This document shows, in pieces, positions 46,518 to 54,454 of a DNA stretch of 64,000 nucleotides; within the stretch, counting starts at the first letter, position 1, and each line of letters starts with the position of its first letter. A program made the position numbers and the translations under genes. The notes under the pieces were generated by a model, which was not told the DNA's origin, did not search any database, and saw only the letters and a program-made list of their open reading frames with translations. The DNA comes from Streptomyces lomondensis (GTDB lineage: Bacteria > Actinomycetota > Actinomycetes > Streptomycetales > Streptomycetaceae), in NCBI RefSeq assembly GCF_014651035.1, contig NZ_BMWC01000002.1, positions 310,001 to 374,000 of the forward strand, read 5' to 3'.

Positions 46518-46608
46518 CCCCGGCACCGACGCCGAGCACCTGGCAACCCGCAGCGACTCAACCCCGTCGGCAGTCGACAACCGTCGGTGGTCAAACAACC
46601 GTCGGCAG

Positions 46609-47586
46609 TCAACGCCGCCGCAGATCCGCCACCCGCGCCCGCTCCGCCCCAGGACTCTGCTCCCCCAGCATCGTGGCGGACCGCAACCCACCCCCGGCCC
46701 CGGGCACCTGACGCCGAGGCCCGGGCAACGGCACATCCCGGCGCTGCTGGCGCGCCGGGACGGAGTCACCCCCCGGGCCCCCCACCCCCGCCGAAGAACC
46801 CCCCGGCCCCCCGGCCACGGCGATCTGCACACCCTGGTCGGCAAGCGCCTGAAGCTCCGTGGCCGCACGGTCGTCGTGCGCGGGCGGCTCGTCCGTCACG
46901 AGGCGCGTGATGAGATCCGTCGGCACGGTCTGGAACATCGTGTCCGTCCCGAGCTTGGTGTGGTCCGCGAGGACCACCACCTCCGAGGCCGCCTGCACCA
47001 ACGCCCGGTCGACCGAAGCCGACAGCATGTTGGACGTGGACAGCCCCCGCTCGGCGGTCAGCCCGCTCCCGGAGAGGAAGGCCCGCGACACCCGCAGCCC
47101 GTGCAGGGACTGCTCGGCACCGCTACCGACGAGGGCGTAGTTCGAACCGCGGAGCGTACCGCCGGTCATCACGACCTCGACCCGGTTGGCGTGGGCCAGA
47201 GCCTGCGCCACCAGCAACGAGTTGGTGACGACGGTCAGCCCGGGCACCCGGGCGAGCCGGCGCGCCAGCTCCTGGGTCGTCGTACCCGCCCCGACCACGA
47301 TCGCCTCTCCCTCTTCCACGAGATTCGCGGCGAGGTCGGCGATGGCGGTCTTCTCGGCGGTCGCGAGATGAGACTTCTGCGGAAAGCCGGACTCCCGCGT
47401 GAAACCGCCCGGCAGTACCGCACCGCCGTGCCGGCGGTCGAGGAGTCCTTCTGCCTCCAGCGCGCGCACGTCCCGCCGTACGGTCACTTCGGAGGTCTGG
47501 ACGACGCGGGCGAGCTCACGGAGCGACACGGCCCCGTTCGCTCGCACCATTTCGAGGATCAATTGGCGACGTTCTGCAGCGAACAC
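46609..47586 (-). CDS. DeoR family transcriptional regulator
   Basis: A 325-aa repressor. Residues 1-60 are the DeoR winged helix (ERRQLILEMVRANGAVSLRELARVVQTSEVTVRRDVRALEAEGLLDRRHGG). Residues about 75-235 are the sugar-phosphate-sensing DeoRC fold (VGAGTTTQELARRL, TNSLLVAQAL, VVVLADHTKLG). The last 80 residues are low-complexity Gly/Pro/Arg. GTG at 47586 lies 7 nt after TACTGT (leaderless). An imperfect inverted repeat lies upstream. The neighbours in deoxyribose salvage are possible targets, but no shared operator was found. Confidence 0.92.
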   Translation of the reverse strand: MFAAERRQLILEMVRANGAVSLRELARVVQTSEVTVRRDVRALEAEGLLDRRHGGAVLPGGFTRESGFPQKSHLATAEKTAIADLAANLVEEGEAIVVGAGTTTQELARRLARVPGLTVVTNSLLVAQALAHANRVEVVMTGGTLRGSNYALVGSGAEQSLHGLRVSRAFLSGSGLTAERGLSTSNMLSASVDRALVQAASEVVVLADHTKLGTDTMFQTVPTDLITRLVTDEPPAHDDRAATELQALADQGVQIAVAGGPGGSSAGVGGPGGDSVPARQQRRDVPLPGPRRQVPGAGGGLRSATMLGEQSPGAERARVADLRRR

Positions 47587-47593
47587 GAAACTG

Positions 47594-47599
47594 ACAGTA
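47594..47599 (-). promoter_or_regulatory. -10 element, leaderless start of the DeoR gene
   Basis: TACTGT on the minus strand ends 7 nt before GTG 47586. Confidence 0.45.
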
Positions 47600-47612
47600 A
47601 CGCCAGCGACCG

Positions 47613-47644
47613 TCTGCTTTCAGCAGTTTGCGCTGAATAGCAGA
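47613..47644. promoter_or_regulatory. Imperfect inverted repeat upstream of the DeoR gene
   Basis: TCTGCTTTCAGC (47613-47624) faces GCTGAATAGCAGA (47632-47644) across 7 nt, with one inserted base. It covers the likely -35 area, a possible autoregulatory site. Confidence 0.45.
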
Positions 47645-47751
47645 AGATGTTCGCACGGAGCAGCGGGAAGTGGTATAGGGCCTAGTCCGGCCGCCTATGC
47701 CGTACGAATGGTCGAACACTACCCGTGACCAGCGAGGAGTCGGATTCGGCC

Positions 47752-49191
47752 TCAGCCGTCGCCGTTCATCTTGCGGGTGTGCAACTGCCGTGCCACCTCC
47801 GCGATCGAGCCCGACAGGGAGGGGTAGACGGTGAAGGCGTTCGCGATCTGTTCGACTGTCAGATTGTTGTCGACCGCGATCGAGATGGGGTGGATCAGTT
47901 CCGAGGCACGCGGCGCCACGACCACGCCGCCGACCACGATGCCCGTCCCCGGCCGGCAGAAGATCTTGACGAAGCCGTCGCGGATGCCCTGCATCTTGGC
48001 GCGCGGGTTGCGCAGCAGCGGCAGCTTCACGACCCGGGCGTCGATCTTCCCGGCGTCGACGTCGGCCTGGGTGTAGCCGACGGTGGCGATCTCCGGGTCG
48101 GTGAAGACGTTCGACGAGACGGTCTTCAGGTTCAGCGGGGCCACGGCATCGCCCAGGAAGTGGTACATGGCGATACGTCCCTGCATGGCGGCCACGGACG
48201 CCAGCGCGAAGACACCGGTCACGTCACCGGCCGCGTACACGCCCGGAGCGGTCGTGCGCGACACCTTGTCGGTCCAGATGTGACCGGACTCGCGCAGCCG
48301 GACCCCGGCCTCCTCCAGCCCCATGCCCGAGCTGTTCGGAACGGCACCGACGGCCATGAGGCAGTGGGACCCGGTGATGACCCGCCCGTCGGAGAGGGTC
48401 ACCTCGACCCGGTCCCCGACCCGCTTGGCGGACTGCGCCCGGGTACGCCCCATGACGTTCATTCCGCGCCGCCGGAAGACCTCCTCCAGCACGGCGGCCG
48501 CGTCCGGGTCCTCACCGGGCAGCACCCGGTCCCGCGACGACACGAGCGTCACCTTCGACCCCAGCGCCTGATAGGCACCGGCGAACTCGGCACCGGTCAC
48601 ACCCGACCCGACCACGATCAGCTCCTCGGGGAGCTCGTCGAGGTCGTAGACCTGGGTCCAGTTCAGGATCCGCTCGCCGTCGGGCTGGGCGTCGGGCAGC
48701 TCGCGGGGATGCCCACCGGTGGCGATGAGCACGGCATCCGCCGTCAGAGTCTCTTCACTCCCGTCGGCGGCGCGCACCACGACCTTGCGCGACCCGTCGA
48801 GCGCCTGCATGCCCTCCAGCCGCCCGCGCCCGCGCATGACACGCGCCCCGGCACGCGTCACGGAGGCCGTGATGTCGTGCGACTGGGCGAGCGCGAGCCG
48901 CTTCACACGCCGGTTGACCTTCCCCAGGTCGACCCCGACCACCCGGGCGCTCTGCTCCAGGGGCGGGGTGTCGTCGGCGACGATGATGCCCAGCTCCTCG
49001 TACGAGGAGTCGAAGGTGGTCATCACCTCGGCCGTGGCGATCAGGGTCTTCGACGGCACGCAGTCGGTGAGCACCGACGCCCCGCCCAGACCGTCGCAGT
49101 CGACGACGGTCACCTCCGCACCGAGTTGCGCGGCCACCAGCGCCGCTTCGTATCCGCCGGGTCCGCCACCGATGATCACGATCCGAGTCAC
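47752..49191 (-). CDS. lpdA: Flavoprotein disulfide-reductase family NAD(P)H:quinone reductase (LpdA type)
   Basis: A 479-aa FAD protein. FAD loop VIIGGGPGGYEAALVAAQLGA, NAD loop VVGSGVTGAEFAGAYQALGS, GVYAAGDVTG and a C-terminal interface domain. The redox motif reads GASVLTDCVPSK, so the first Cys of the usual CxxxxC pair is missing. The M. tuberculosis LpdA (Rv3303c) shows the same loss and acts as a quinone reductase rather than a dihydrolipoamide dehydrogenase. GTG at 49191 gives the family start VTRIVIIGGG; an ATG three codons upstream (49200) is the alternative. Confidence 0.9.
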   Translation of the reverse strand: MTRIVIIGGGPGGYEAALVAAQLGAEVTVVDCDGLGGASVLTDCVPSKTLIATAEVMTTFDSSYEELGIIVADDTPPLEQSARVVGVDLGKVNRRVKRLALAQSHDITASVTRAGARVMRGRGRLEGMQALDGSRKVVVRAADGSEETLTADAVLIATGGHPRELPDAQPDGERILNWTQVYDLDELPEELIVVGSGVTGAEFAGAYQALGSKVTLVSSRDRVLPGEDPDAAAVLEEVFRRRGMNVMGRTRAQSAKRVGDRVEVTLSDGRVITGSHCLMAVGAVPNSSGMGLEEAGVRLRESGHIWTDKVSRTTAPGVYAAGDVTGVFALASVAAMQGRIAMYHFLGDAVAPLNLKTVSSNVFTDPEIATVGYTQADVDAGKIDARVVKLPLLRNPRAKMQGIRDGFVKIFCRPGTGIVVGGVVVAPRASELIHPISIAVDNNLTVEQIANAFTVYPSLSGSIAEVARQLHTRKMNGDG

Positions 49192-49286
49192 GTACTCCAT
49201 TGTCCCGCACGCCTCAACATGCCACCGCCCCGGGGCCCGCCCCCGACGCGGCTCCGTTACGACAGTGACGCCCGGGCCGCCTGCCG

Positions 49287-49292
49287 TACCCT
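49287..49292 (+). promoter_or_regulatory. -10 element, leaderless start of the cyclotransferase gene
   Basis: TACCCT ends 6 nt before ATG 49299, with a GTGACG -35-like hexamer 16 nt further upstream (49265-49270). Confidence 0.55.
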
Positions 49293-49298
49293 CTCCCC

Positions 49299-49736
49299 AT
49301 GTCGCTCTACGCCGCGTACGCCGGCAACCTCGACGCGCGGCTGATGTCCCGCCGCGCCCCGCACTCGCCGCTGCGCGCCACCGGCTGGCTGAACGGGTGG
49401 CGACTGACCTTCGGCGGGGAGCACCTGGGCTGGGAGGGCGCACTGCCGACGATCGTGGAGGACCCGCTGTCCCAGGTCTTCGTCGCGCTGTACGACATCG
49501 CCCCCATGGACGAGGAGTCGCTGGACCGCTGGGAGGGCGTGGGCCTCGACATCTACCGCCGGACACGCGTGCGGGTCCACACCCTGGACGGTGAAGAGAA
49601 CGGCTGGGCCTTCACCCTGAACGCGTACGAGGGCGGCCTGCCCTCCGCCCGCAACCTGGGCGAGATCGCCGACGCGGCCGAGTCGGCCGGCGCTCCGCAC
49701 GACTACGTGATGGAACTCCGCAAACGCCCCTGCTGA
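49299..49736 (+). CDS. Gamma-glutamylcyclotransferase-like protein
   Basis: A 145-aa GGCT-fold protein. The N-terminal LYAAYAGNLD corresponds to the YGSNL substrate loop. DEESLDRWEGVGLDIYRR carries the Glu at the place of the catalytic acid, then VHTLDGEENGWAFTLN. It may release 5-oxoproline from gamma-glutamyl compounds; the physiological substrate is unknown. Divergent from lpdA with about 108 nt between. Leaderless. Confidence 0.88.
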   Translation: MSLYAAYAGNLDARLMSRRAPHSPLRATGWLNGWRLTFGGEHLGWEGALPTIVEDPLSQVFVALYDIAPMDEESLDRWEGVGLDIYRRTRVRVHTLDGEENGWAFTLNAYEGGLPSARNLGEIADAAESAGAPHDYVMELRKRPC

Positions 49737-49792
49737 CGCCCTCTTCGTCGGAAACGACAAGACAACGATCGCCACCCCGTGAGCTCCGCCAT

Positions 49793-49829
49793 CTACGCGC
49801 GTAGGCCATCACCGGCTACCCTCGTCGGC
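49793..49829 (+). promoter_or_regulatory. Promoter and palindromic operator of the nucleoside phosphorylase gene
   Basis: CTACGCGCGTAG (49793-49804, perfect palindrome) overlaps the -35 position. -10 TACCCT is 49817-49822, 7 nt before the GTG start. The same 12-mer occurs before deoC. Confidence 0.7.
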
Positions 49830-50654
49830 GTGAACGCATCTCTTCTTCCGGACGACATCCAGGGCGACCCCCACGCGGCCGCCGACGCCGCCGCGGCCCG
49901 CCTGCGCGAACTCACCGGCGCCGAGACCCACGACGTCGCCCTCGTGATGGGCTCCGGCTGGGCCCCGGCCGTGGACGCCCTCGGCGCCCCCGAGGCAGAG
50001 CTCCAGGTCACCGAGCTGCCCGGCTTCCCGCCGCCGGCAGTCGAGGGCCACGGAGGCAAGATCCGCTCGTACCGGATCGGCGACAAGCGCGCCCTCGTCT
50101 TCCTCGGCCGCACGCACTACTACGAGGGCCGCGGCGTGGCCGCCGTCGCCCACGGTGTCCGCACGGCCGTGTCAGCCGGCTGCAAGACGATCGTCCTCAC
50201 CAACGGCTGCGGCGGCCTGCGCGAGGGCATGCGCCCCGGCCAGCCGGTCCTGATCAGCGACCACATCAACCTCACCGCCACCTCCCCCATCATCGGCGCC
50301 AACTTCGTCGACCTCACCGACCTCTACTCCCCGCGCCTGCGCGCCCTGTGCAAGGAGGTCGACCCGACGCTGGAGGAGGGCGTCTACGCCCAGTTCCCCG
50401 GCCCGCACTACGAGACGCCGGCCGAGATCCGCATGGCCCGTGTCATCGGCGCGGACCTGGTGGGCATGTCGACGGTCCTGGAGGCGATCGCCGCGCGCGA
50501 GGCGGGCGCGGAGGTTCTGGGCATCTCCCTGGTGACGAACCTGGCCGCGGGCATGACCGGGGAGCCCCTCAACCACGAAGAGGTCCTCCAGGCGGGCCGC
50601 GATTCGGCGACGCGCATGGGTTCCCTGCTGGCTCAGGTCCTGGACCGCCTGTAA
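49830..50654 (+). CDS. Purine-nucleoside phosphorylase
   Basis: A 274-aa enzyme that splits purine (deoxy)nucleosides with phosphate into base and (deoxy)ribose-1-phosphate. It is the trimeric type: [11 protein letters not shown] (phosphate loop), [36 protein letters not shown] and [18 protein letters not shown] at 49830 is leaderless. It begins the nucleoside salvage group with the mutase and deoC downstream. It ends directly before a dispersed repeat. Confidence 0.95.
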   Translation: MNASLLPDDIQGDPHAAADAAAARLRELTGAETHDVALVMGSGWAPAVDALGAPEAELQVTELPGFPPPAVEGHGGKIRSYRIGDKRALVFLGRTHYYEGRGVAAVAHGVRTAVSAGCKTIVLTNGCGGLREGMRPGQPVLISDHINLTATSPIIGANFVDLTDLYSPRLRALCKEVDPTLEEGVYAQFPGPHYETPAEIRMARVIGADLVGMSTVLEAIAAREAGAEVLGISLVTNLAAGMTGEPLNHEEVLQAGRDSATRMGSLLAQVLDRL

Positions 50655-50968
50655 GCAACCCGGCGGAGCGGGGTGCCGCTGCGCCCACCCGTGCCGCCCT
50701 TAGCGGCACGATTGCCCGCAGCTAGGTGCACCTGCACCCGCGTACGGCGAGAAGGGGACGTGTCGGGGGGTGTCCGCCCGCAGCGGTTGGCGCGTCAACG
50801 GACGGTTAGTCGGTACGCAACCCCATCGCGCCGTTCCGAGGACGGACACCCCCCGGCGCGGCCCCGACCCACCACCCGGCGTCAGGCGCTACGCGCACCC
50901 CCCACCACACCCGCGCAGGCCGCCGCAGGCACCCGCACACACCACAACGGAGAGGCTGACACCACACC
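50655..50968. other. 314-nt intergenic region with dispersed repeat
   Basis: The first 70 nt are copy D of the hairpin element. The rest, C-rich, has no recognisable gene or clear promoter. Confidence 0.55.
50659..50723 (-). repeat. Dispersed hairpin element, copy D (inverted)
   Basis: Opposite orientation to copies A-C, starting 5 nt after the phosphorylase stop. Confidence 0.8.
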
Positions 50969-52600
50969 GTGCACGACGAACTCATCGCACAGGCCCAGGC
51001 GTGGCTCACCGAGGACCCCGACCCGGACACCCGCACCGAGCTCGCCCGCCTCATCGACGCCCAGGACCACGCCGAACTCGCCGCCCGCTTCTCCGGCACC
51101 CTCCAGTTCGGCACCGCCGGCCTCCGCGGCGAACTCGGCGCCGGCCCCATGCGCATGAACCGCTCGGTCGTCATCCGCGCCGCCGCCGGCCTCGCCGCGT
51201 ACCTCAAGAAGCAGGGCCACGAGAACGGCCTCGTCGTCATCGGCTACGACGCCCGCCACAAGTCAGACGACTTCGCCCAGGACACCGCCGCCGTCATGAC
51301 CGGCGCCGGCCTCCGCGCGGCCGTGCTCCCCCGCCCCCTCCCGACCCCCGTCCTCGCCTTCGCGATAAGGCACCTCGGCGCGGTCGCGGGCGTGGAGGTC
51401 ACCGCCAGCCACAACCCGCCCCGCGACAACGGCTACAAGGTCTACCTCGGCGACGGCTCCCAGATCGTCCCCCCGGCGGACGTCGACATCGCGCAGGAGA
51501 TCGCCGCCGTCCCGTCCCTCACCACGGTCCGGCGCCCCACCGAAGGCTGGGACACCCTGGACGACAGCGTCCTCGACGCCTACCTCGCCCGCACGGACGC
51601 CGTCCTGTCCAAGGACTCCCCGCGCACCGCCCGCACGGTGTACACGGCGATGCACGGCGTCGGCAAGGACGTCCTCCTCGCCGCCTTCGCCCGCGCCGGC
51701 TTCCCGGAACCGGCCCTGGTCACGGAGCAGGCAGACCCCGACCCGGAGTTTCCGACCGTCGCGTTCCCCAACCCGGAGGAGCCCGGCGCGATGGACCTGG
51801 CGTTCGCCAAGGCCCGCGAGACCGCCCCGGATCTGATCATCGCCAACGACCCGGACGCGGACCGCTGCGCCGTTGCCGTACAGGACGGCACCGACTGGCG
51901 CATGCTCCGCGGTGACGAGGTCGGCGCCCTCCTCGCCGCCCACCTGGTCCGCCGCGGCGCGACCGGCGCCTTCGCGGAGTCGATCGTCTCCTCCTCCCTG
52001 CTCGGCCGTATCGCCGAGAAGGCGGGGCTCCCGCACGTCGAGACGCTCACCGGCTTCAAGTGGATCGCCCGCGTGGAGGGCCTGCGCTACGGCTACGAGG
52101 AAGCCCTCGGCTACTGCGTGGACCCCGACGGCGTACGCGACAAGGACGGCATCACGGCAGCGCTCCTGATCACGGAACTGGCCTCGCAGCTGAAGGAGGA
52201 GGGCCGCACCCTCCTCGACCTGCTCGACGACCTGGCGGTGGAACACGGCCTGCACGCCACGGACCAGCTCTCGGTGCGCGTCCAGGATCTCTCCCTCATC
52301 GCCGCCGCGATGCGCCGCCTGCGCGAGCAGCCCCCGACCGAACTGGCCGGCCTGCCCATCACCCGCACCGACGACCTCACCCAGGGCACGGACGACCTCC
52401 CGCCCACGGACGGCCTGCGCTACACGCTCGACGGCGCCCGGGTGATCGTCCGCCCGAGCGGCACGGAGCCGAAGCTCAAGTGCTACCTGGAGGTCGTGAT
52501 CCCGGTCCCGTCACACACCGACCTCCCCGAGGCCCGCGCGAAGGCGACGGCCCTCCTGGAGTCGATCAAGCGCGACCTGTCGACGGCGGCGGGCATCTGA
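50969..52600 (+). CDS. Phosphohexomutase/phosphopentomutase (PMM/PGM family)
   Basis: A 543-aa alpha-D-phosphohexomutase superfamily enzyme. Domain 1 phosphoserine loop VEVTASHNPPRDNGYK, metal loop NDPDADRCAV, sugar loop near GYEEALGYCV, and C-terminal phosphate site RPSGTEPKLKCY. The length (about 540) and early GTAGLRG motif resemble PGM2/phosphopentomutase-like members. Beside a nucleoside phosphorylase and deoC, converting (deoxy)ribose-1-phosphate to the 5-phosphate fits better than a mannose role. The GTG start has GGAGAGG 14 nt upstream, which is far. A shared terminator follows. Confidence 0.9.
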   Translation: MHDELIAQAQAWLTEDPDPDTRTELARLIDAQDHAELAARFSGTLQFGTAGLRGELGAGPMRMNRSVVIRAAAGLAAYLKKQGHENGLVVIGYDARHKSDDFAQDTAAVMTGAGLRAAVLPRPLPTPVLAFAIRHLGAVAGVEVTASHNPPRDNGYKVYLGDGSQIVPPADVDIAQEIAAVPSLTTVRRPTEGWDTLDDSVLDAYLARTDAVLSKDSPRTARTVYTAMHGVGKDVLLAAFARAGFPEPALVTEQADPDPEFPTVAFPNPEEPGAMDLAFAKARETAPDLIIANDPDADRCAVAVQDGTDWRMLRGDEVGALLAAHLVRRGATGAFAESIVSSSLLGRIAEKAGLPHVETLTGFKWIARVEGLRYGYEEALGYCVDPDGVRDKDGITAALLITELASQLKEEGRTLLDLLDDLAVEHGLHATDQLSVRVQDLSLIAAAMRRLREQPPTELAGLPITRTDDLTQGTDDLPPTDGLRYTLDGARVIVRPSGTEPKLKCYLEVVIPVPSHTDLPEARAKATALLESIKRDLSTAAGI

Positions 52601-52613
52601 GACGACAGGGGAA

Positions 52614-52665
52614 CCCTTCCGGGCGGCCTCGGACCGCCACCGCTTCCCAGAGCCGCCCGGAAGGG
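52614..52665. terminator. Bidirectional terminator after the mutase gene
   Basis: A perfect 14-bp stem (52614-52627 with 52652-52665) with a 24-nt loop between convergent genes. Confidence 0.75.
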
Positions 52666-52672
52666 ACCCCCG

Positions 52673-53377
52673 TCACCCCACCAGAACCAGAATCAGCACC
52701 AGCACCGCCCCGGCCACCGCCGGCCCCATCACCTCGTAGGCCCACCGCACGGTCACCTCACCCTGCGCCGACTCCGCCTCGCGCCGCGCCTCGTGCAGCC
52801 CGCGCAGCTCGTCCATGATCCGATCGGTCTCCGCCCGCACGGGCCCGTCGGACGAAGGCCCTCCGCCGAGGCCCAGCCCCGCGCCCATCCCGAGCGCATG
52901 ACCACGCCCCTCGTCCCGCCCCCGCCCCATCTCCCGCCGCGCCTGCGCGGTCGCCCGCATCTCACGCCGCGCCGCCTTCTTGCGGGCGCGCAGCGAGACG
53001 GGCACGGCCCACAGCTGGTACTTCGCGCCGGACTCGGTGACGACCTCGTTCGAGTAGGCGGACTTCAGCGAGGCGATCCGCCCCCAGGGCACGACGACGA
53101 CGCGGAAGGGGTTGCGGACCCGCAGCCGGTCGTCGCCCGCATACACGGCCGGCCGCAGCGTGAAGGCGACGACCAGCGGCACGACGAGCAGCATCACGGC
53201 GAGCGCCAGCCACGGCGTGCGCCCCTCGCCCGACACCACGGCGTCGATGCCGAGCCACCCGGTGATGGCGAGCAGCAGCACACCCCCGGCGATGGCCGGA
53301 ACCGACCGGTACACCCGGTCCTCGGTCCCGGGCTCCGAGGGCTGCGGCGCTGGCGACTGGGACTCGGGGCTCGTCAT
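52673..53377 (-). CDS. Bacterial PH-domain membrane protein
   Basis: A 234-aa protein: about 25 Pro/Ser-rich residues, two membrane helices (about 27-45, 57-75), then a PH-like domain (VYAGDDRLRVRNPFRVVVVPWGRIASLKSAYSNEVVTESGAKYQLWAV, about 78-128). A charged helical segment rich in Arg/Glu and Met-Gly follows, then a C-terminal membrane helix (AVAGAVLVLILVLVG). Actinobacterial PH-like (DUF2581/bPH6) proteins have this layout; role unknown. ATG at 53377 with GAGG close upstream. Confidence 0.85.
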   Translation of the reverse strand: MTSPESQSPAPQPSEPGTEDRVYRSVPAIAGGVLLLAITGWLGIDAVVSGEGRTPWLALAVMLLVVPLVVAFTLRPAVYAGDDRLRVRNPFRVVVVPWGRIASLKSAYSNEVVTESGAKYQLWAVPVSLRARKKAARREMRATAQARREMGRGRDEGRGHALGMGAGLGLGGGPSSDGPVRAETDRIMDELRGLHEARREAESAQGEVTVRWAYEVMGPAVAGAVLVLILVLVG

Positions 53378-53455
53378 GCCTCGATTCTGCCGGACCCGCC
53401 CGGCCCCGGGCTCCGGGGGTGCCCCGCCCTGGACATTCGGAGGGCTGTACAGCCG

Positions 53456-53480
53456 CTACGCGCGTAGATATGCTCGTCTG
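53456..53480 (+). promoter_or_regulatory. Promoter and palindromic operator of deoC
   Basis: CTACGCGCGTAG (53456-53467), identical to the site at 49793, is one base upstream of -10 TATGCT (53469-53474). The GTG start follows after 6 nt. Confidence 0.7.
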
Positions 53481-54449
53481 GTGACCATGCCCAGTACTGC
53501 ACTCACCGCAGCTCACCCCCTCAAGGACGTCACCGCGTCCGACAGCGCGCTGCGCCGCTTCCTCCACGGGCTCCCGGGCGTCGACGCGGTCGGACTCGAG
53601 GGGCGTGCGGCCTCCCTCGGCACCCGTTCGATCAAGACGACGGCGAAGGCGTACGCCATCGACCTCGCCATCTCGATGGTCGACCTGACGACGCTGGAAG
53701 GCGCGGACACCCCGGGCAAGGTCCGGGCGCTCGGCGCGAAGGCGGTCAAGCCCGACCCGACCGACCGCACGACGCCCAGTACGGCCGCGGTCTGCGTCTA
53801 CCCCGACATGGTGGCCGTGGCCAAGGAGGCCGTCGCCGGCTCCGACGTCAAGGTCGCCTCGGTCGCCACGGCCTTCCCGGCCGGCCGCGCCGCGCTCGAC
53901 GTCAAGCTCGCCGACGTGCGCGACGCCGTCGCCGCCGGTGCCGACGAGATCGACATGGTCATCGACCGGGGGGCGTTCCTCTCGGGTCGATACTTGAAGG
54001 TGTACGACGAGATCACCGCCGTGAAGGAGGCCTGCGGGACCTCCGCACGCCTGAAGGTCATCTTCGAGACGGGCGAGCTCTCGACGTACGACAACATCCG
54101 CCGCGCGAGCTGGCTCGGCATGCTGGCGGGCGCGGACTTCATCAAGACGTCCACCGGAAAGGTCGCCGTCAACGCGACCCCGGCGAACACGCTCCTCATG
54201 CTGGAGGCGGTACGTGACTTCCGTGCGCAGACCGGCATCCAGGTCGGTGTGAAGCCGGCCGGCGGTATCCGCTCCTCCAAGGACGCCATCAAGTTCCTCG
54301 TCCTGGTCAACGAGACGGCGGGCGAGGACTGGCTGGACAACCACTGGTTCCGCTTCGGCGCCTCCTCGCTGCTGAACGACCTGCTGATGCAGCGCCAGAA
54401 GCTGGCCACCGGCCGCTACTCCGGTCCCGACTACGTGACGGTGGACTGA
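53481..54449 (+). CDS. deoC: Deoxyribose-phosphate aldolase
   Basis: A 322-aa aldolase splitting 2-deoxyribose-5-phosphate to acetaldehyde and glyceraldehyde-3-phosphate. Schiff-base Lys222 lies in DFIKTSTGK, with the second Lys in VGVKPAGGIRSSKDA. It is longer than the E. coli enzyme through an N-terminal extension, as in many actinobacteria. GTG at 53481 is the leaderless start; an ATG two codons later is the alternative. Followed after 5 nt by an aldehyde dehydrogenase gene, which may deal with the acetaldehyde. Confidence 0.95.
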   Translation: MTMPSTALTAAHPLKDVTASDSALRRFLHGLPGVDAVGLEGRAASLGTRSIKTTAKAYAIDLAISMVDLTTLEGADTPGKVRALGAKAVKPDPTDRTTPSTAAVCVYPDMVAVAKEAVAGSDVKVASVATAFPAGRAALDVKLADVRDAVAAGADEIDMVIDRGAFLSGRYLKVYDEITAVKEACGTSARLKVIFETGELSTYDNIRRASWLGMLAGADFIKTSTGKVAVNATPANTLLMLEAVRDFRAQTGIQVGVKPAGGIRSSKDAIKFLVLVNETAGEDWLDNHWFRFGASSLLNDLLMQRQKLATGRYSGPDYVTVD

Positions 54450-54454
54450 TCACC

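Noticed and set aside
53112..53480. Extended N-terminus of deoC into the upstream gene
   Set aside because: It would read through the PH-domain gene antisense and past the promoter. The -10/GTG arrangement and protein family length support 53481.
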